DNA from: Paracoccus luteus
GTDB lineage: Bacteria; Pseudomonadota; Alphaproteobacteria; Rhodobacterales; Rhodobacteraceae
Direction: 5' to 3'
NCBI RefSeq assembly: GCF_004522155.1
Contig: NZ_SDEA01000001.1
Coordinates: 372,001-436,000, forward strand
DNA length: 64,000 bases
The position numbers and the translations under genes were made by a program. The stretch's first letter is position 1; each line of letters starts with the position of its first letter. Under the pieces are notes generated by a model. The model saw nothing but the letters and a program-made list of their open reading frames with translations, had not been told where the DNA came from and did no database searches. Below are positions 42,680-51,331 of the stretch, piece after piece.

Positions 42680-43525
42680 ATGACCCAGGCGCGCCCCTTC
42701 CGATCCGTCCTGTATATCCCGGCGTCGAACGCCCGCGCGATGGACAAGGCGCGGACGCTTGCCGCCGACGCGATCATCTTCGATCTGGAGGATGCGGTCG
42801 CGCCCGCCGAAAAGCCGGGCGCGCGCGACCTGCTGCGCGCGGCGCTGGCGCAGGATTACGGCGGTCGCGCGCGGATCGTGCGGATCAACGGGCTGGACAC
42901 GGAATGGTGGCGCGACGATGCGGCCATGCTTGCCGCCGCCGCCGATGCGGTGCTGGTGCCCAAGGTCAGCCGCCCGCAGGATCTGGACGAGGTCGCCGCG
43001 CTGACCGGCGACGCGCCGCTGTGGGCGATGATGGAAACCGCGCTGGGGATGCTGAACGCCGCCGCCATCGCCGCCCATCCGCGGCTGGCCGGCATGGTGA
43101 TGGGCACCAACGACCTGGCCAAGGAACTGGGCAGCCGCAACCGCCCGGACCGGCTGGCGATGCAGGCGGGCCTGGGCCTGTGCCTGCTGGCGGCGCGGGC
43201 GCATGGCCGGGTGATCGTGGACGGCGTCTTCAACGCCTTCAAGGATCAGGACGGGCTGCGCGCCGAATGCGAACAGGGCCGCGACATGGGGTTCGACGGC
43301 AAGACCCTGATCCACCCCGCGCAACTCGACATCGCCAACGCGGCGTTCGCTCCGTCGGACGCCGAGGTGGACCTGGCCCGCCGCCAGATCGACGCCTATG
43401 ACGCCGCCATCGCCGAGGGAAAGGCGGTCGCCGTGGTGGACGGCCGCATCGTCGAGAACCTGCACGTCGAGACGGCGCGCCGGACGCTGGACAAGGCCGC
43501 CGCCATTGCCGCGATGAACGGATGA
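42680..43525 (+). CDS. mcl2: HpcH/HpaI-type malyl-CoA lyase or thioesterase (Mcl2-like)
   Basis: 281 residues. CitE-like aldolase fold: RSVLYIPASNARAMDKA, IIFDLEDAVAP with the metal-binding glutamate, RINGLDTEWW and MMETALGMLNA. The distribution and neighbourhood with mch suggest the malyl-CoA thioesterase Mcl2 of the ethylmalonyl-CoA pathway; citramalyl-CoA lyase is an alternative. Start ATG 42680 is divergent from the DUF892 gene. It leads the nnrU-DUF1737-mch run, but the nnrU gene begins 61 bases later. Confidence 0.82.
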   Translation: MTQARPFRSVLYIPASNARAMDKARTLAADAIIFDLEDAVAPAEKPGARDLLRAALAQDYGGRARIVRINGLDTEWWRDDAAMLAAAADAVLVPKVSRPQDLDEVAALTGDAPLWAMMETALGMLNAAAIAAHPRLAGMVMGTNDLAKELGSRNRPDRLAMQAGLGLCLLAARAHGRVIVDGVFNAFKDQDGLRAECEQGRDMGFDGKTLIHPAQLDIANAAFAPSDAEVDLARRQIDAYDAAIAEGKAVAVVDGRIVENLHVETARRTLDKAAAIAAMNG

Positions 43526-43586
43526 TGGCACATCAGGCGCGGGCTGGCGTTCCGCCGCGCCCACATCCAGCCGCGAGAGGTGCCAG

Positions 43587-44141
43587 ATGCTGATCCTGAT
43601 CCTTGGTGTCCTGCTGTGGTGGGCAGCGCATCTGTTCAAGCGCGCGGCCCCGGCCCGCCGCGCCGCGATGGGCGACAAGGGCAAGGGCCGCGTCGCGATC
43701 GCGCTGGCGGTGTCGGTCCTGCTGATGATCGTGGGCTATCGCATGGCCGACATCGGCACGGTCTGGTGGGGACCGTCGGCGGCGATGAAGGGCATCAACA
43801 ACCTGCTGGTGCTGGTCGCGATCTATCTGTTCGCGTCGTCCGGGATGAAGAACCGGATCGGGACGCAGATGCGCCACCCGCAGTTGACAGGCTTTGCGCT
43901 GTGGGCGTTCGCGCATCTGCTGCCGAACGGCGACCTGCCATCGTTCGTGCTGTTCGGCGGGCTGCTGGCGTGGGCGCTGGTCGAGATCGCGGTCATCAAC
44001 CGCAGCCAGCCGGGCTGGACGCCGCCGCCGCACCGCACCGTCATCCGCAAGGAGGCGACCTCCGCCATCGCCGCCGTCGTGGTGTTCCTGGTCGTGGGCC
44101 TGATCCACGGCTGGATCGGCCCGAACGTGTTCGGCGCCTGA
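43587..44141 (+). CDS. NnrU-family membrane protein
   Basis: 184 residues with about six predicted helices: WWAAHLFKRAAPARRAAMGDKGKG is the NnrU signature, followed by GTQMRHPQLTGFALWAFAHLLPNGDL. NnrU was named for its place near denitrification genes in Rhodobacter; its role is unknown and it also occurs far from nitric oxide genes, as here, between Mcl2-like and Mch-like genes. Confidence 0.88.
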   Translation: MLILILGVLLWWAAHLFKRAAPARRAAMGDKGKGRVAIALAVSVLLMIVGYRMADIGTVWWGPSAAMKGINNLLVLVAIYLFASSGMKNRIGTQMRHPQLTGFALWAFAHLLPNGDLPSFVLFGGLLAWALVEIAVINRSQPGWTPPPHRTVIRKEATSAIAAVVVFLVVGLIHGWIGPNVFGA

Positions 44142-44156
44142 GAAGGATCGGTTCGA

Positions 44157-44363
44157 ATGGCCACGCTCTATCGCCTGCTGACCGAGGACGACACGTCCGC
44201 GTTCTGCCACAAGATCACCCTTGCGCTGTCGCGCGGCTGGGTGCTGCACGGCGCGCCCGGCATCGCCTTTGACCCCGTGCGCGGCGCGATGCGCTGCGCA
44301 CAGGCCGTCACCAAGGAAATCGACGGCGACTATCACCCCGACATGAAACTGGGCGAGCAATGA
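44157..44363 (+). CDS. DUF1737 small protein
   Basis: 68 residues, MATLYRLLTEDDTSAFCHKITLAL...GWVLHGAP, the short DUF1737 type of unknown function. Its stop overlaps the next start (ATGA at 44360), so it is translationally coupled to mch. Confidence 0.85.
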   Translation: MATLYRLLTEDDTSAFCHKITLALSRGWVLHGAPGIAFDPVRGAMRCAQAVTKEIDGDYHPDMKLGEQ

Positions 44364-45394
44364 GCAAGACCAACCCCGGCCGCTTTTTCGAGGATTACCG
44401 CGCAGGCGACGTGATCCGCCACGGCGTTCCCCGCACCGTGGCCGAAGGCGAACGGGCGCTGTATCACGCGCTGTATCCGGCGCGTCACGCGCTGTATTCC
44501 TCGGACGTGTTCGCCACCGAATGCGGGCTGGACGGCAGCCCGGTGGACGATTTGCTGGCGTTCCATGTCGTCTTCGGCAAGACCGTCCCCGATGTCAGCC
44601 TGAACGCCGTGGCCAACCTCGGCTATGCGCAGGGGCGCTGGCTGCTGCCGGTGTGGCCGGGCGACACGCTGCGCGCGGAATCGCAGGTGATCGGCGTCAA
44701 GGAGAACTCGAACGGCAAGACCGGCGTCGTGCATGTCCGCACCCGCGGACTGAACCAGTCGGACGAGGTGGTGCTGGAGTATGTCCGCTGGGTCATGGTC
44801 CGCAAGCGCGACGCCGCATCCCCCGCGCCCGCGCCGGTGGTGCCCGACCTGCCGGGCGCCGTCGCGGCGGCCGACCTGATCGTTCCGGACGGTCTCAGCT
44901 TTGCCGACTATGACTTTGATCTGGCGGGTGAACCGCATCGCTGGGGCGACTATGCCGTGGGCGAGATCATCGACCACGTCGACGCCGTGACCATCGAAGA
45001 GGCCGAGCATATGCTGGCCACCCGGCTGTGGCAGAACACCGCCAAGGTGCATTTCGACGCCACCTTCCGCGACGACGGGCGGCGGCTGATCTATGGCGGC
45101 CATATCATCAGCATGGCGCGCGCGCTGTCCTTCAACGGGCTGGCGAACGCGCAGATGATCGTGGCGCTGAACGCGGGCGCGCACGCCAACCCCTGTTTCG
45201 CGGGCGACACCGTGCGGGCCTGGTCCGAGGTGCTGGACCGCGCCGAAACCGCCGCGCCGGGCGTGGGCGCGATCCGGCTGCGGACCGTCGCGCACAAGGG
45301 TCCGGCGGGCGACACCAGCCTGCGCGGCGCGGACGGCAGATACGCCCCGCATATCCTGCTGGATCTGGATTACTGGGCCTTGATGCCGCTGTGA
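44360..45394 (+). CDS. mch: Mesaconyl-C1-CoA hydratase (MaoC family)
   Basis: 344 residues, double hot-dog of MaoC type. The N-terminus NPGRFFEDYRAGDVIRHGVPRTV and the VVFGKTVPDVSLNAVANLGYA region are those of mesaconyl-CoA hydratase of the ethylmalonyl-CoA pathway, which makes (2R,3S)-methylmalyl-CoA. Gene order (mcl2-like, small genes, mch, then sdh) is that of related Rhodobacteraceae. The stop overlaps the GTG start of the next gene. Confidence 0.9.
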   Translation: MSKTNPGRFFEDYRAGDVIRHGVPRTVAEGERALYHALYPARHALYSSDVFATECGLDGSPVDDLLAFHVVFGKTVPDVSLNAVANLGYAQGRWLLPVWPGDTLRAESQVIGVKENSNGKTGVVHVRTRGLNQSDEVVLEYVRWVMVRKRDAASPAPAPVVPDLPGAVAAADLIVPDGLSFADYDFDLAGEPHRWGDYAVGEIIDHVDAVTIEEAEHMLATRLWQNTAKVHFDATFRDDGRRLIYGGHIISMARALSFNGLANAQMIVALNAGAHANPCFAGDTVRAWSEVLDRAETAAPGVGAIRLRTVAHKGPAGDTSLRGADGRYAPHILLDLDYWALMPL

Positions 45395-45987
45395 CCGCGG
45401 CGCCCAAAGACCCGCCCGACCTGTGGATGCCCGACGCCGAGGCCGAGGCGCTGCGCGCGGCCTATCGCGGCGCGCGCCGGATCGTAGAATACGGCGCCGG
45501 TGGATCGACGCTGTTCGCCGCGCGGCACACCGATGCCGATCTGGTCAGCATCGAAAGCGACGAGACGTGGGCGCGCGACATCCGCGACTGGATGGACCGG
45601 CTGGGCTGCGCGCGGGACGGCATCGACCTGCGCTGGGTGGACGTCGGTCCGGTCGGGAAATGGGGCATGCCGACAGGCCCGGCGGCGTTCCGCAAGTTCC
45701 CGAACTATGCGCTGGCGCCCTGGGCAGGGGACGCGCCCATGCCCGACCTGGTGTTCATCGACGGGCGGTTCAGGCTGGGCTGCTTTGCCGCGACACTGCT
45801 GCATGCCACCGCGCCGGTGACGGTGCTGTGGGACGATTACGGCGACCGCACCGCCTATCACGCGGCCGAGGCGCTGGCGCGTCCTGCCGCGATGATCGGC
45901 CGCATGGCCCGGTTCGACGTGACCCCGCGCACGCTGGCCCCGGCCGAGATCGCGCGCATGGTTCCGTGGTTTTCGCTGCCGGGCTGA
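45391..45987 (+). CDS. Conserved methyltransferase-like protein
   Basis: 198 residues. The opening ARRIVEYGAGGSTLFAARHTDADLVSIESDETW fits a Rossmann SAM-binding loop (EYGAGGST), and VTVLWDDYGDR resembles a later strand; no substrate motif. The start is probably GTG 45391, overlapping the mch stop (GTGA); a first ATG lies 36 bases further. Usually annotated as a hypothetical protein in this position; it is the last gene before the sdh promoter region. Confidence 0.7.
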   Translation: MTAAPKDPPDLWMPDAEAEALRAAYRGARRIVEYGAGGSTLFAARHTDADLVSIESDETWARDIRDWMDRLGCARDGIDLRWVDVGPVGKWGMPTGPAAFRKFPNYALAPWAGDAPMPDLVFIDGRFRLGCFAATLLHATAPVTVLWDDYGDRTAYHAAEALARPAAMIGRMARFDVTPRTLAPAEIARMVPWFSLPG

Positions 45988-45989
45988 TC

Positions 45990-46020
45990 TGTGATCACGC
46001 GCTGCGGGTGCGTGATCACA
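45990..46020 (+). promoter_or_regulatory. sdhC: Paired GTGATCAC operator upstream of sdhC
   Basis: GTGATCAC at 45991-45998 and 46012-46019, again 21 bp start to start with 13 bases between; the outer bases extend to a perfect 11-bp inverted repeat TGTGATCACGC/GCGTGATCACA. It overlaps the stop codon region of the preceding gene and ends 133 bases before the sdhC start. Confidence 0.65.
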
Positions 46021-46152
46021 ATCCACGAAATGCGGCCTCCCGGGCCGGAACCTCTGGCGTCCGGCCGTGACATCGCTATGAACGGCGCTATCACACGCCA
46101 ACGAAAGCCAGCCGTGGGCCAGCGCGCCCGCGCCGTCATCAAGGAGCGTCTC

Positions 46153-46545
46153 ATGGGTGACATTCCCCGCGGAAACCGCCCGCTCTCTCCGCATCTCAGC
46201 GTCTATCGCCTGCCGCTGTCGGCCATCACCTCGATCATGACGCGCATCACCGGCCAGTCGATGCTGGCGGGGATCCTGCTGATCGTCTGGTGGCTGCTGG
46301 CCGCGGTGACCGGTCCCGACGCCTTCGCCGCCGCCGACTGGGTGCTGCGGTCGTGGCTGGGGATGCTGGTCCTTGTGATGTCGCTGTGGTCGCTGTGGTA
46401 TCACTTCCTCGCGGGGATACGGCACCTGTTCTATGACGCGCGGCTGCTGCTGGAGATCACCGAGGCGCGGCAGGCCAGCAAGGTGATCCTTGTCGGCTCG
46501 GTCGTGCTGACCCTGCTGACGCTGATCCTGTTCGTCCTGGCCTGA
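46153..46545 (+). CDS. sdhC: Succinate dehydrogenase cytochrome b subunit
   Basis: 130 residues, three helices. The heme axial histidine is in WYHFLAGIRHLFYDA; RPLSPHLSVYRLPLSAITSIMTRITG is the SdhC signature. AAGGAG precedes the ATG at 46153. First gene of the complex II transcript. Confidence 0.94.
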   Translation: MGDIPRGNRPLSPHLSVYRLPLSAITSIMTRITGQSMLAGILLIVWWLLAAVTGPDAFAAADWVLRSWLGMLVLVMSLWSLWYHFLAGIRHLFYDARLLLEITEARQASKVILVGSVVLTLLTLILFVLA

Positions 46546-46559
46546 GACCGGAGGCACCG

Positions 46560-46949
46560 ATGCGCTATATCACCCCCCTCAAGGCGGCCAAGGGACTGGG
46601 CGCCGCGGGCCCGGCCAGCGCCACGCACCGGCACTGGTCGCTGACCGTCAGCTCGGTCGCGCTGGCGATCCTGACGCCGGCGTTCATCCTGGTCGTCGGC
46701 AGCGCCATCGGCCTGCCCCGCGCGGGCGTGCTGACCTATTTCGCGCAGCCCTATCCAGCCATCGTCACGGCGCTGTTCCTGATCGTGGGCATGCTGCATT
46801 TCATCAACGGCACCCGGATCATGATCGACGACTATCTGGATCATACGGAACGCAAGGTCGCGATCATCCTGTCGCAGCTGTTCGCCTGGGCCGTCATCGC
46901 CGCCGCCGTCTATGCGCTGGCGCGCATGGCGCTGAGCCCCGTCGTCTGA
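46560..46949 (+). CDS. sdhD: Succinate dehydrogenase membrane anchor subunit
   Basis: 129 residues, three predicted helices, ending HFINGTRIMIDDYLDHTERK near the second heme histidine region. It starts 14 bases after sdhC and 9 before sdhA. Confidence 0.92.
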   Translation: MRYITPLKAAKGLGAAGPASATHRHWSLTVSSVALAILTPAFILVVGSAIGLPRAGVLTYFAQPYPAIVTALFLIVGMLHFINGTRIMIDDYLDHTERKVAIILSQLFAWAVIAAAVYALARMALSPVV

Positions 46950-46958
46950 GGAACCCTT

Positions 46959-48761
46959 ATGTCCGCATATCCGATCCAAACGCATGATTACGACGTCGTG
47001 GTCGTGGGCGCCGGCGGCGCGGGCCTGCGCGCCACGCTGGGCATGGCCGAACAAGGGTTCCGCACCGCCTGCGTGACCAAGGTCTTCCCGACCCGCAGCC
47101 ACACCGTCGCGGCCCAAGGCGGCATCGCGGCCTCGCTGTCGAACATGGGGCCGGACAGCTGGCAATGGCATCTTTACGACACCGTCAAGGGGTCGGACTG
47201 GCTGGGCGACACCGACGCGATGGAATACCTCGCGCGCGAGGCGCCGAAGGCCGTCTATGAGCTGGAACACTATGGCGTGCCGTTCAGCCGCACCGAAGAG
47301 GGCAAGATCTATCAGCGCCCGTTCGGCGGCCACACGACGGAATACGGCGAAGGCCCGCCCGTGCAGCGCACCTGCGCCGCGGCCGACCGCACCGGCCACG
47401 CCATCCTGCACACGCTGTATGGCCAGAGCCTCAAGGAAAAGGCCGAGTTCTTCGTCGAATATTTCGCGCTGGACCTGATCGTCACCGATGGCGTCTGCAC
47501 CGGCGTCGTCTGCTGGAAGCTGGACGACGGCACGATCCACGTCTTCAACGCCAAAATGGTGGTGCTGGCCACCGGCGGCTATGGCCGCGCCTATTTCAGC
47601 GCGACATCCGCCCACAGCTGCACCGGCGACGGCGGCGGCATGGTGGCGCGGGCGGGCCTGCCCTTGCAGGACATGGAGTTCGTGCAGTTCCATCCGACCG
47701 GCATCTACGGCTCGGGCTGCCTGATCACCGAGGGCGCGCGCGGCGAGGGCGGATACCTGACGAACTCGGAAGGCGAGCGTTTCATGGAACGCTATGCGCC
47801 GACCTACAAGGATCTGGCGTCGCGCGACGTGGTCAGCCGCTGCATCACCATCGAGATCCGCGAGGGCAGGGGCGTCGGGTCGAACAGCGACCACATGCAC
47901 CTGAACCTGATGCACCTGCCGCCCGAAAGCCTGCACGAACGCCTGCCGGGCATTTCCGAATCGGCCAAGATCTTCGCGGGCGTGGACGTCACCAAGCAGC
48001 CGATCCCGATCCTGCCGACGGTGCATTACAACATGGGCGGCATCCCCACGAACTTCTGGGGCGAGGTGCTGGCCCCCGTGCAGGGCGAACCCGACCGCAT
48101 CTTCCCCGGCCTGATGGCGGTGGGCGAGGCGGGCTGCGCGTCCGTCCACGGCGCGAACCGCCTGGGGTCGAACAGCCTGATCGACCTGGTGGTGTTCGGC
48201 CGCGCGGCTGCGATCCGCGCGGGCGAGGTGGTGGACCGCGCCGCCGCGATCCCCGCGACCAACAGCGCCGAGGTGGACCGCGCCCTGGCCCGCTTTGACG
48301 GGCTGCGCCACGCCAACGGCGGCACGCCCACGGCCGCGCTGCGCCTTGAGATGCAAAAGACCATGCAGTCCGACGCCGCGGTGTTCCGCACCGACAAGAC
48401 GCTGGCCGAGGGCGCGCAGAAGATGACCGCCATCGCCGGCCGCCTCGGCGACCTCAAGGTCACGGACCGCAGCCTGATCTGGAACAGCGACCTGATGGAA
48501 ACGCTGGAGCTGACGAACCTGATGCCGAACGCGCTGGCGACCATCGTCGCGGCCGAGGCGCGCAAGGAATCCCGCGGCGCCCACGCGCACGAGGACTATC
48601 CCGACCGCGACGATGCGAACTGGCGCAAGCATTCGCTTGCATGGGTCGATGGGAATGAGGTCAAACTGGCCTATCGACCTGTCCATCTGGAACCGCTGAC
48701 CGCGTTCGAGGATGGCGGGATCGACCCCAAGAAGATCGCACCGAAAGCGAGGGTCTATTGA
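46959..48761 (+). CDS. sdhA: Succinate dehydrogenase flavoprotein subunit
   Basis: 600 residues, full length. The FAD site starts [20 protein letters not shown]; covalent attachment histidine is in [16 protein letters not shown]; catalytic residues occur in [13 protein letters not shown] and [18 protein letters not shown]. It overlaps the downstream lipoprotein gene by one base (TGATG). Confidence 0.97.
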   Translation: MSAYPIQTHDYDVVVVGAGGAGLRATLGMAEQGFRTACVTKVFPTRSHTVAAQGGIAASLSNMGPDSWQWHLYDTVKGSDWLGDTDAMEYLAREAPKAVYELEHYGVPFSRTEEGKIYQRPFGGHTTEYGEGPPVQRTCAAADRTGHAILHTLYGQSLKEKAEFFVEYFALDLIVTDGVCTGVVCWKLDDGTIHVFNAKMVVLATGGYGRAYFSATSAHSCTGDGGGMVARAGLPLQDMEFVQFHPTGIYGSGCLITEGARGEGGYLTNSEGERFMERYAPTYKDLASRDVVSRCITIEIREGRGVGSNSDHMHLNLMHLPPESLHERLPGISESAKIFAGVDVTKQPIPILPTVHYNMGGIPTNFWGEVLAPVQGEPDRIFPGLMAVGEAGCASVHGANRLGSNSLIDLVVFGRAAAIRAGEVVDRAAAIPATNSAEVDRALARFDGLRHANGGTPTAALRLEMQKTMQSDAAVFRTDKTLAEGAQKMTAIAGRLGDLKVTDRSLIWNSDLMETLELTNLMPNALATIVAAEARKESRGAHAHEDYPDRDDANWRKHSLAWVDGNEVKLAYRPVHLEPLTAFEDGGIDPKKIAPKARVY

Positions 48762-49120
48762 TGCGTCTCACCGTTCTTCCCGTTCTGGCCGCGGCGCTTG
48801 CGCTGTCGGGCTGCGTCGTCGCCGTGCCGCCCGGCGCGCAGGTCGCCACGCCGCCCGTCGTCGTCACCCCGCCGGTCACCGTGACGCCCGCGCGGCCCGA
48901 CAATGTCGCGGCGCGCCAGGTCGTCAACGCCGAAATGGCCAAGCGCCTGCCCGGCCGCAATGTCGCACCGCTGACCGACTGCGTCGTCTCGAACGCCACG
49001 ATGGCCGAAATGGCCGACCTGGCGGCGATGCAGGGCACGACCGGCGCGGCCGATGCCGTCGCCTCCATCGTCAAGCGTCCGGCGGTGTCGCAGTGCATCG
49101 CCCGCGCGGCGGTCGCCTGA
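48761..49120 (+). CDS. Small lipoprotein in the sdh operon (first)
   Basis: 119 residues with a lipoprotein signal (VLAAALALSGC). A Val/Pro/Thr-rich linker is followed by about 70 residues with two cysteines (LTDCVVSN and SQCIARA). No family recognised. Start shares a base with the sdhA stop, and its own stop overlaps the second lipoprotein start (TGATG), so both are tightly coupled. Confidence 0.75.
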   Translation: MRLTVLPVLAAALALSGCVVAVPPGAQVATPPVVVTPPVTVTPARPDNVAARQVVNAEMAKRLPGRNVAPLTDCVVSNATMAEMADLAAMQGTTGAADAVASIVKRPAVSQCIARAAVA

Positions 49121-49440
49121 TGGCCCCGCGCCCGTCCATCGCGGCGGCGGGCCTGCTGCTGCTGGCGGGGCTTGCGGCCTGCGGACCGGTCCCGGTCGCG
49201 CAGGCCGAACGCAACTGCCTGGACGACGCCCGTGCCGCCGACCGCCCGCGGGCCGAGGTGGGGCTGGGCGTGGGCACCGACGGCGACCGGGTCGTGGCGA
49301 TGACCGGGATCAGCATGACCGTCTCGTCCGACTATGTCGTGGGGCGCGACCCGTCCGACGTGTTCAACCGCTGCGTCATGCGGCAGTCGGGCCAGTTCCC
49401 GTCCCGCCCGCTGGCCGACCAGCCCGGCTGGCGAAGGTAG
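49120..49440 (+). CDS. Small lipoprotein in the sdh operon (second)
   Basis: 106 residues, lipoprotein signal with LLLLAGLAAC. Contains NCLDDARAADRPR and FNRCVMRQSGQFPSRPL, so three cysteines in all, two of them after the lipidated one. No family recognised. It is followed by a 109-base spacer before sdhB with no strong terminator. Confidence 0.75.
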   Translation: MAPRPSIAAAGLLLLAGLAACGPVPVAQAERNCLDDARAADRPRAEVGLGVGTDGDRVVAMTGISMTVSSDYVVGRDPSDVFNRCVMRQSGQFPSRPLADQPGWRR

Positions 49441-49549
49441 CGTGGCGGCGCGGTCCCCGGCCGGGGCCGCGCGGGTGGCCGGTGGGCTGCCCCATTCATT
49501 CGATCAAGCCGGCGCCGATCCGGGCGTCGCCGCCAGAGGAGTGTGACCG

Positions 49550-50329
49550 ATGGTCCAGTTCAACCTGCCCCAGAACAGCCGCATCAAGGTCGGCAAGACC
49601 TGGCCCAAGCCGCAGGGCGCAACCCGCGTGCGCCGGTTCAACATCTATCGTTGGGATCCCGAGACCGGGGATAACCCGCGGGTCGACACCTATTGGATCG
49701 ACCTCGACGATTGCGGGCCGATGATCCTGGACGCGCTGATCAAGATCAAGAACGAGATCGACCCGACCCTGACCTTCCGGCGGTCCTGCCGCGAGGGGAT
49801 CTGCGGGTCTTGCGCGATGAACATCGACGGCGGCAACCGGCTGGCCTGCATCTATGGCATGGACGAGGTCGCGGGCGACGTGAACATCTATCCGCTGCCG
49901 CACATGCCGGTCATCAAGGATCTGATCCCGGACCTGACGCATTTCTTTGCCCAGCACGCCGCCGTCCATCCCTATCTGCGCACCGAGACGCCCGCGCCGG
50001 GCAAGGAATGGCGCCAGTCCATCGAGGATCGCAAGAAGCTGGACGGGCTGTATGAATGCATCCTGTGCGCCTCCTGTTCGACCTCGTGCCCGTCCTATTG
50101 GTGGAACGGCGACAAGTTCATGGGTCCGGCGGCGCTGCTGACCGCCTATCGCTGGATCATCGATTCCCGCGACGAGACGACCGGAGAGCGGCTGGACGAA
50201 CTGGAAGACCCGTTCAAGCTGTATCGCTGCCACACGATCATGAACTGCACCAACACCTGCCCCAAGGGGCTGAACCCGGCCAAGGCCATCGCCGAGATCA
50301 AGCACCTGATGGTCGACCGGCTGGTCTGA
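49550..50329 (+). CDS. sdhB: Succinate dehydrogenase iron-sulfur subunit
   Basis: 259 residues. All cluster ligands are visible: [2Fe-2S] in [16 protein letters not shown], [4Fe-4S] in [16 protein letters not shown] and [3Fe-4S] in [17 protein letters not shown]. The 260-residue size is typical. GGAG is 9-12 bases before the ATG. A strong terminator follows. Confidence 0.97.
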   Translation: MVQFNLPQNSRIKVGKTWPKPQGATRVRRFNIYRWDPETGDNPRVDTYWIDLDDCGPMILDALIKIKNEIDPTLTFRRSCREGICGSCAMNIDGGNRLACIYGMDEVAGDVNIYPLPHMPVIKDLIPDLTHFFAQHAAVHPYLRTETPAPGKEWRQSIEDRKKLDGLYECILCASCSTSCPSYWWNGDKFMGPAALLTAYRWIIDSRDETTGERLDELEDPFKLYRCHTIMNCTNTCPKGLNPAKAIAEIKHLMVDRLV

Positions 50330-50352
50330 ACCGCCGGCCGCGGCGATCCGTG

Positions 50353-50380
50353 GGGCCGTCCGCAGGGGGCGGCCCTTTTT
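50353..50380 (+). terminator. sdhB: Intrinsic terminator after sdhB
   Basis: GGGCCGTCC and GGGCGGCCC pair with one mismatch around GCAGG and are followed by TTTTT. Confidence 0.85.
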
Positions 50381-50488
50381 CCATGTTCCCGCGGCAAGCT
50401 GCTGATCTTTCGCGATGACGCAGCGTCGGGGGGATGGAAGCGCGGCCCCGGACGGCCTATCTGATGCGGCAGGGAGGAATTGACAATC

Positions 50489-50512
50489 ATGCACGAATGG
50501 TGCCGCCGATGA
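50489..50512 (+). CDS. Candidate seven-residue leader peptide
   Basis: MHEWCRR then TGA. GGGAGGAA lies about 10 bases upstream. The stop overlaps the start of the 61-residue gene (ATGA at 50509-50512). It is too short to recognise by homology; it could be a chance ORF. Confidence 0.35.
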   Translation: MHEWCRR

Positions 50513-50694
50513 TCCGTGACCTGACCGAAGACCGCCCCGAATCCCTGCTTGAGCCGATGGAAAGCCGCCGCGCCATCGTGCGCCATCTGCCGAACCGCCG
50601 CGCCCTTGAGGTGCTGGCCCAGATGTATGGCTATTACGAAAACCAGTCGTCGGACCATGTCGTCATCGACGACAGCTATGACGCCGCCGCCTGA
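50509..50694 (+). CDS. Small protein of unknown function
   Basis: 61 residues, MIRDLTEDRPESLLEPMESRR..., acidic at both ends, no recognised family, no membrane segment. Its start overlaps a possible seven-codon leader. In-frame longer starts (50464, 50497) exist, but the ribosome binding site at 50471-50478 suits the overlapping leader better than these. A terminator hairpin with TTTT follows. Confidence 0.55.
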   Translation: MIRDLTEDRPESLLEPMESRRAIVRHLPNRRALEVLAQMYGYYENQSSDHVVIDDSYDAAA

Positions 50695-50719
50695 CCGGCG
50701 CTGACGGGCGGTTTGTGAC

Positions 50720-50746
50720 AAGGGGGTCGCCGGGCGGTCCCCTTTT
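50720..50746 (+). terminator. Terminator after the 61-residue gene
   Basis: AAGGGG and CCCCTT, with a further inner CGC/GCG pairing, followed by TTTT. Confidence 0.65.
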
Positions 50747-50779
50747 GCATTGGGCCGGTCGCCGGGATGGCGCGCGCCG

Positions 50780-51151
50780 TCAGCCGCCGTCGCCGCCCCG
50801 GCGTGGCGGATCGTCGCCCGCAAGCTCGACCGCCAGGAAGCGTTCGAAATCGTCCAGGTCCAGCGGGTCGAACTGCCCGAAACCGCGCATCCAGACGCTG
50901 GCCGCGCGCATCCCCTCCGGGTCCAGCTTGCACCAGGTGATGCGGCCCCGGCGATCCTGCAGGATCAGCCCCGCCGCCGCCAGCGTCGCCAGATGCTTTG
51001 AAATCGCGGCCAGGCTGATGCCGAAGGGGGCCGCGACATCCGTGACGGCCATGTCATCCTCAAGCAGCATCGACAGGATCGCGCGCCGGGTCGGGTCGGC
51101 CAGCGCGGCGAAGATCGCGTCGAGTCTGGATGAGGCGTCGGGCAGGGTCAT
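50780..51151 (-). CDS. ArsR-family winged-helix regulator
   Basis: 123 residues. SmtB/ArsR fold: FAALADPTRRAILSMLLEDD, then the recognition helix FGISLAAISKHLATLAAAGLI and wing RRGRITWCKLDPEG. No metal-binding cysteine motif is apparent, and the AAISKHL group often controls SRPBCC-type or stress genes; the target is unknown. Ten bases upstream of the start is an inverted repeat TTCAAC/GTTGAA, a candidate for autoregulation. It is divergent from the F0 operon. Confidence 0.85.
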   Translation of the reverse strand: MTLPDASSRLDAIFAALADPTRRAILSMLLEDDMAVTDVAAPFGISLAAISKHLATLAAAGLILQDRRGRITWCKLDPEGMRAASVWMRGFGQFDPLDLDDFERFLAVELAGDDPPRRGGDGG

Positions 51152-51159
51152 GCGGGTTG

Positions 51160-51177
51160 TTCAACTTTCGGGTTGAA
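51160..51177 (-). promoter_or_regulatory. Candidate ArsR operator
   Basis: TTCAACTTTCGGGTTGAA, an inverted repeat with 6-bp arms and a 6-base centre, starting 9 bases upstream of the ArsR start codon. The shape is that of known ArsR/SmtB-type operators. Confidence 0.5.
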
Positions 51178-51331
51178 TGATGGACCGCGCGGCGGGCGCG
51201 GGCAAGCTGATCGCCGCGCATGGCACGCGCCGGGCAACACGCTTGCGGATCAATGGGTTGAGGCGGCGCGGCCGCTGGTTGACTCGGGCCGGGGGGTTGC
51301 CTATCAGCACCGCAACCGAACGGGGGGCGCC

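Noticed and set aside
44141..44157. GGTTCGAAT resembling a tRNA T-arm
   Set aside because: No acceptor or anticodon stem can be formed around it; it is the spacer before the DUF1737 gene.
50480..50485. TTGACA as a -35 promoter box
   Set aside because: No -10 element with suitable spacing is present; the sequence is better explained by the adjacent ribosome binding site.
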